NCBI GenBank assembly: GCA_002104985.1
Contig: MCGO01000190.1
Span: 1-64,000 of the forward strand
Source of the DNA: Rhizoclosmatium globosum
Lineage: Eukaryota > Chytridiomycota > Chytridiomycetes > Chytridiales > Chytriomycetaceae
DNA length: 64,000 bases
Reading direction: 5' to 3'
Shown here: piece after piece, positions 59,551 through 64,000 of the stretch
Position numbering within the stretch: position 1 is the first letter of the stretch
Layout: each line of letters begins with the position of its first letter
Translations under genes and position numbers: made by a program
Notes under the pieces: generated by a model
The model's input: only the letters and a program-made list of their open reading frames with translations
What the model was told of the DNA's origin: nothing
Database searches by the model: none

Positions 59551-61940
59551 TTACGCATCACTGTTGAATCGGTTTGTAGAAAGACCACGACCCGCATGGT
59601 ATTCCTGATCGTCTCCGGCACGAGTCGTCGTGGAACCCACTGCGATCTGTCCAGTTCCTGATTCGGTGTGCGTCTCCCTGTTCCGCTTGTTGGTACTTGG
59701 GTCGGTGATGTGTTGTTCGAGGCGTCGCTGGATACAGGTGCTGGTTCTTGGTCTGTAGTTGTTGTGTGGAAATGTGGTCGAGGGCTGTGAGTGGAAACTG
59801 GTTTTGAAGGTTTCCTGATCTTGGGGATCTTGTCCGGATGGACTGCGGGATGTGTTGGAGTATGTTGTGGTCAGAAGCGTGGATTTCGCTTGTGTATTGG
59901 TCGTGGTAGTTTGGTGTAGTTTGGGATGGTGGGATAGTGGTGAGGAGTGTGAGATGAGAATTCTACAGGAGCATGACGAGATGTGTTTGATTGAGGTTGC
60001 GGTGAGTGGCATTTTGGGAGCGGGATGGGTGATGCGTTGTTGGAGTTATGATGTATGGGAAGAAGAGTGTACGGGAACCGAAGATGCGACAATAGCTGAT
60101 GAGACTTGGGTTGCAGTTGGGTTCAATAGTGAACTGGTGGAGATTGGTACGGTTGAAGAGAAGGTGGAGGGAAATCGTCGTTGGAGACTTCGATTGCTTT
60201 AAACTTTGGAGAATCGTCGGAATCAGATGATGAACGGCGGCGGGAGATAACAAAGCCTCCGACCACGAGGACAACGACAGCAGCTGCACCAATGCCGCCG
60301 TACAAAGCATAATTCGGTGATGACGATGAGTTTGGCTGGGTATTTTGCTGGTTGTTGCTGACACCTTGGTTGCCAACAACAGACGACGTTGTTTGTGAAG
60401 TTCCAGAAACATTCGAACTAACTTGTGCTGTTGTTTGCGCATCGCCTGAATTGTTGGAGCAGTGGCAGAGTCCGAGGAAGAATTATCTTCTGCGGGAGGT
60501 GGAGTACGACATTTCCTGGATCAATTGCATTTCCATTTGCGTCTGTTCCTGACGACACGGAGACGGATACGGCAGGTGCTAATGAATTGGAATTAGTTGG
60601 TTGGCTCCTATGACACATTCCAGCTCATAATTTACAATTTTAACGCCACTCCTTATTCCCTTCGCCTATGTCCTTAAGCCTCGCGGTATGGTATGGAATT
60701 CTTCGGCACCTCAGCTCCGCTCATACCCTCATGATATACATCGCTTCGCTACACACATCGCTTCGCGAAAAGTCGTTCGCTGCGCTCACAATCGCTGTGT
60801 TCACAATCCGGTGCGTTCACAATCCGCTATCTCACATTTGTCAAGCTCTCCGCCTGACATGTAAACTGAGCTCCGCTCGTTCCACTCGCTACGTCGCACC
60901 CCACTCACTACGCACCCACTCACTACGCACCCCACTCGCTACGCATCCCCACTTGCACACCAAAAAAGCAATATTGGCACTCACGAGCAGCAGTGGCTTT
61001 GAAAAGACAAGAGTCAATGGAACAGGAAGTACGATCCGCACTCAAGACCATTCCCGAACAAGTTTCACCGACTTGAATCTGGAAGTGGGGGTACAAAATC
61101 GGGTTGACGAGGCAGGTTCCGGGTTCTTGATTTGTAGTTGAATGTTGGAGAAGGTGACTCGGAAGTGACCACCGCCTGGTAGTATAATTCGAGAACAAGT
61201 TCTGCACGTGGTTGAGCTGTCCCTTCATGTCCATTGAGAAAGAGACAGTGCATCCATTTGGAGAAGCCAGACCGAACCAGGGCCAGAACTACAAATAAAT
61301 AAGTAATTAATTCCGTAAATAGATGTTTTTGAGGTTGATGTTTGAAGAAAGACACGCACCAAGCGACACCCGCCGAACCACAGTTTGGACCCAAGTCGAA
61401 CCCTGAAGAACAAGCGACATTTGAAGGTTGTCGCCTGGAGCCACGTCATCATGTTTCCGCCCAGACAGCCTTTGTAGCCAGCGACAGTTCCGTTGGGTTC
61501 ACGTATTGCGCTGAAATGTGCCAGCCTCGGTAAACGGAGGTGTTTGGAGGTTTGTTTGGCGTCTGTTTGGAGTTGTTTAGATAGTTGCTAGTGCTACTAA
61601 GTACTAGGTACTAGTATACTAGTTGAAGGTACTATAATATACTCACACACGAGGGTCCAAAGGTAAGCACGGGCTGCAGAACCCCAAATCCAATTGGCGC
61701 AAATGTCGACGAGTTCCTTACGCTCTGAAGCCCGGCCAGTAGAAGTACGTTGCATCGCCACTCGTCGGTCGCTGTGGAACAGGCGGCACCGTCAATGTGC
61801 ACGTGAACGAGGTGAATGTGTTGCCTGGCCCGGAAAGCGTCCAGTCAAAGCTTCGGCGATCGTTGCAAAAAGTAGTTGGACTGCAACTGAAGAACCAGAA
61901 ACATTGGTTTGGTGGTGAAGGAAAGACACCCGTGCCCAAT
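59551..61940 (-). CDS. single-pass surface protein with YFYWPG-type ectodomain (heavily frameshifted)
   Basis: Conserved-looking pieces run through all three frames on the minus strand. They include FDWTLSGPGNTFTSFTC, TYFYWPGF, PIGFGVLQPVLTFGPSC, WHISAQYVNPNGTVAGYKGC, PGDNLQMSLVLQGSTW, SFSMDMKGQLN, GTCLVNPILYPHFQIQVGE, a Cys-rich segment (DSCLFKATAARECQYC) and a Ser/Thr/Asn-rich stalk. A membrane segment at about 60245-60305 (GGIGAAAVVVLVVGGFVI) is followed by a cytosolic tail rich in Ser, Pro and His. The order suggests signal, ectodomain, TM, tail. At least five frame changes occur, so exon borders cannot be fixed. I do not recognise a named family. It may be a chytrid surface protein or a decayed copy. 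Confidence 0.4.
60690..60960. repeat. GCTTCGCT/CACTCGCTACGCA low-complexity repeat
   Basis: Short words are reiterated: ATCGCTTCGCTACACACATC, CGCTTCGCGAAAAGTCGTTCGC, then ACTCACTACGCACCC repeated three to four times. In reverse complement it reads GCGAAGCGA...GTAGCGAAGCGATG and matches the repeat inside the GTPase-lipase intron at 31.55-31.73 kb. It interrupts the surface protein gene, probably inside an intron. Confidence 0.65.
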
Positions 61941-62799
61941 TTGGAAATAGTTTCAAAATGATCAAATAAATGAATTGTAGAAATTTTACTACCACTGCCA
62001 CAAATAAGCTTCCAGTTATCAATGTTGAATCGACTGTTATTCCATAGAGCTTTCCCTTGATAGTTTTACATCACCAAGCGAATATGACGAGAAGCACATC
62101 ATTATGAGCTTAATGTAATGCAGGATATTTGATAAATTGGCAGTAGAATTGTCACAGGAAGTGTCGAATGTTGTACTCTGAATACTCAATAATCCCCTCA
62201 GTGCGGTTTTCTTGATTATACTAATGAATAAATAATCAGGCTTTCTCCCACGAATTAATCAGCCCCCAATCAATAATTCAATAAACGAAATTAACTTTGA
62301 TTGCTATGTGCTTGTTTTAACACAGTTGGGAAGGATGGTGTTGTGGATGGGAAAGTGTTTAAGGAGGGATCGTGCTCGAATCCGACTGGAGAGCAAGGGG
62401 CAATTGATTTGTAAAGTGTAGTGTTCTTTTGACGGCAAAGAATGGGACGTGTGTGAATGTTCCGCCTGAGTGTGCAGAGGCTTTGCGGATCGATTATGGA
62501 TCAGATTGGCAGTTACTTTTATGATTTTATGGAGTTCAAGTGCTGCTGTTACTGGGGTGTTCCGGTGGACGTTGTTGTTGTTTGCGGTTTCGTGGCCGTT
62601 GTTGATGTGCTGTTGTGGCTTTGTGATGCGACGCTTGCGTTTGAGATGATCAAGTTATGGGTGTTCATATTTAGTTTATAGCATAGTTAGAATTATTTTA
62701 CCGAATATAGATCTGTATAGATTACATAATTTGGTTTCGACAGTTTATTTTCTTTTGACATCATGTCCAGTCTATCACCACCTCACATTCCATACATTT
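61941..62799. other. AT-rich spacer with a decayed coding trace
   Basis: No intact gene. On the plus strand at 62320-62680 fragments such as GKVFKEGSCSNPTGEQGAID, NGTCVNVPPECAEALRIDYG and a hydrophobic tail suggest the 3' end of a decayed or frameshifted secreted/membrane gene. Support is weak. Confidence 0.3.
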
Positions 62800-63698
62800 C
62801 GCTGAATACAACGACTTTGTTTACACCATCCGTCTGTTTGACTTTGGAAGAACTGAGTAATGTAGACGAGTTGGAATCCAACGACTGATGCAATAATTAA
62901 CCTTCAAAGAATGTCCAGTAAAGAACACGAGAGTTTGTGCTTTCAGCAGCTAATATTGATTCATTCGATAAGTAGAGTTCAGGGGTTTCGTCAAAAAACA
63001 ACGAAACATACTCTCATGGTGTCGCAAGAGTCTCAAACGAATGTAGGCCTGTTCATCAGTGACTTGCTGGATTGCATTAGTGAGTTCCTGGACCTCTTTA
63101 GCCAGGGAGTCCTTGACTCTAATGTAGGATTAATATTAACACCCCTTCATCACAATGAATCCAAAACCAAAAAGAAACACGCACCATCTTTTGCACCACT
63201 CTTTTTGTCCAAAATCCGACGTTGTTCATCAGGTCCGTTGATTGAGAAGGAGACAAACTTTTCCGTGTTCCAGCATGGCCCAGGTTGCTGATGCAGTACG
63301 AGTACGAGCCAGTCTTTGGTGCATCGACTGAGAAGATCCAGTTGAAGTTCGGAATGCGGATGGATGATGAGTTCGTCTGGGTTTGTGATCTGTTTTGGGT
63401 GTGTTTGTTTAATACCCAGTCCTAACTCGTATCCCTAACTAGTAGCTAGTGTAAACACAGTGCACCCACCCAGAAATCAACGTCCAAGTTGTCTCCTCCA
63501 AACACCTGCGCAACTTAGGTCAGTCAGAGTGATCCACAAACAAACACAAAACCTGGAACGAAAGACCCAGAAAGTCGCCTGCATTCAACGGCTCAACAAA
63601 CAGTGCTTGGTCTGTGCTTCAACTGTCACGTGGAAGTTGTTGGACGCTGCCGTGAAGCTCGCAAGCCCAAAGAGAAGGTAAACTAGTTGGGGCAACAT
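62800..63698 (-). CDS. p24/TMED-family cargo receptor (several frameshifts)
   Basis: The signal peptide (MLPQLVYLLFGLASFTAA) and GOLD domain are visible: FHVTVEAQTKHCL, AGDFLGLSFQ, VFGGDNLDVDFW, FSVDAPKTGSYSYCISNLGH and FVSFSINGPDEQRR. A coiled-coil region follows (VKDSLAKEVQELTNAIQQV, DEQAYIRLR), then TNSRVLYWTFFEG, a membrane segment (IIASVVGFQLVYITQFF) and a short tail. This is the full architecture of p24 proteins, which cycle between ER and Golgi as COPII/COPI cargo receptors. Single-base losses are needed near 63600 (CL/FEP), in the GOLD domain (about 63340 and 63265) and before the TM (about 62895). The introns are short. The C-terminal end is not fixed. Confidence 0.7.
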
Positions 63699-63811
63699 TT
63701 GTGATTAATCTTTGTGGAGAAAAGAGAGACATTATTGGATGAAAAGAGAAATCTGTTAATCTATTTATTCTGGGTATAATCATATAAAATGAAATAATTA
63801 TTGTCCACTTA

Positions 63812-64000
63812 TCACTCAAACACATGTCCGCCTTTAATATGTGCTAGGCAAGACTGTGTGGAAGTCTTCATGGCTCCAAAGGGAGTTTGGCATGTATCTG
63901 ACCGACACTTTCTATTCTCCTCCTTGCAGATCGGATCAGTCTCTAACCGATGACACGCTGTGCAGTACGTTTTGCATGGAGGATCAAGTGCAGCGGTACC
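63812..64000 (-). CDS. C-terminus of a cysteine-rich protein, 5' end outside window
   Basis: The last 62 codons of a gene that enters from the right edge. Eight cysteines lie in about 45 residues (PPCKTYCTACHRLETDPIC, then KCRSDTC and SCLAHIKGG), followed by HVFE and a TGA at 63812-63814. Spacing suggests an extracellular disulfide-rich module. I recognise no family. Confidence 0.5.
   Translation of the reverse strand, partial: GTAALDPPCKTYCTACHRLETDPICKEENRKCRSDTCQTPFGAMKTSTQSCLAHIKGGHVFE

Overview
This is a eukaryotic window, most likely nuclear DNA of a zoosporic (flagellated) fungus of the Chytridiomycota. The coding sequences are split by many short GT-AG introns, mostly 45-65 nt. The gene content combines fungal-type enzymes (THI4, SWEET, GMC oxidoreductase) with genes kept only in lineages with flagella or animal-like calcium signalling: a SPAG1 homologue for axonemal dynein assembly and an IP3-receptor-class calcium channel. 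The species cannot be named from sequence alone.

Layout. 0-2.5 kb: the 3' end of a GMC oxidoreductase and a secreted HEL-motif protein. 2.5-18 kb: a gene-poor, AT-rich region with decayed DDE transposase pieces, a Myb/trihelix-like transposon protein remnant, and three apparently identical tandem copies of a 688-bp unit. 18-30.7 kb: a compact intact block holding SPAG1, a GT8 glycosyltransferase, a RING-CH membrane protein, two tandem 7TM proteins, a one-propeller beta'-COP-like protein, an F-box/ankyrin protein and two tail-anchored low-complexity paralogues. 30.9-47 kb: a GTPase/class-3-lipase fusion, a 25-exon IP3-receptor-like channel of about 3,250 aa, and a third 7TM protein. 47-64 kb: a modular LRR surface protein, a PAP2 phosphatase, a sulfotransferase, a tail-anchored amine oxidase, THI4, two tandem SWEET transporters, a single-pass surface protein, a p24/TMED cargo receptor and the C-terminus of a Cys-rich protein.

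Best leads. (1) The channel keeps the IP3R fold, pore and C-terminal CxxC/HxxxxH linker. By my hand alignment almost every IP3-contacting basic residue is replaced, and the selectivity filter ends in Glu instead of Asp. (2) Directly upstream and on the same strand lies a protein joining a P-loop GTPase, a Gly/Ala-rich hydrophobic stretch and a class-3 lipase. (3) Related 7TM proteins lie on both sides of this block. Together they could be a membrane/calcium signalling neighbourhood, but that is inference from position.

Caution. Between about 47 and 64 kb, nearly every conserved gene contains one or more single-base indels, mostly -1 and often at short homopolymers. The block from 18 to 47 kb is almost free of them. 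Consensus sequencing error is the simplest reading, although real decay of some copies cannot be excluded.
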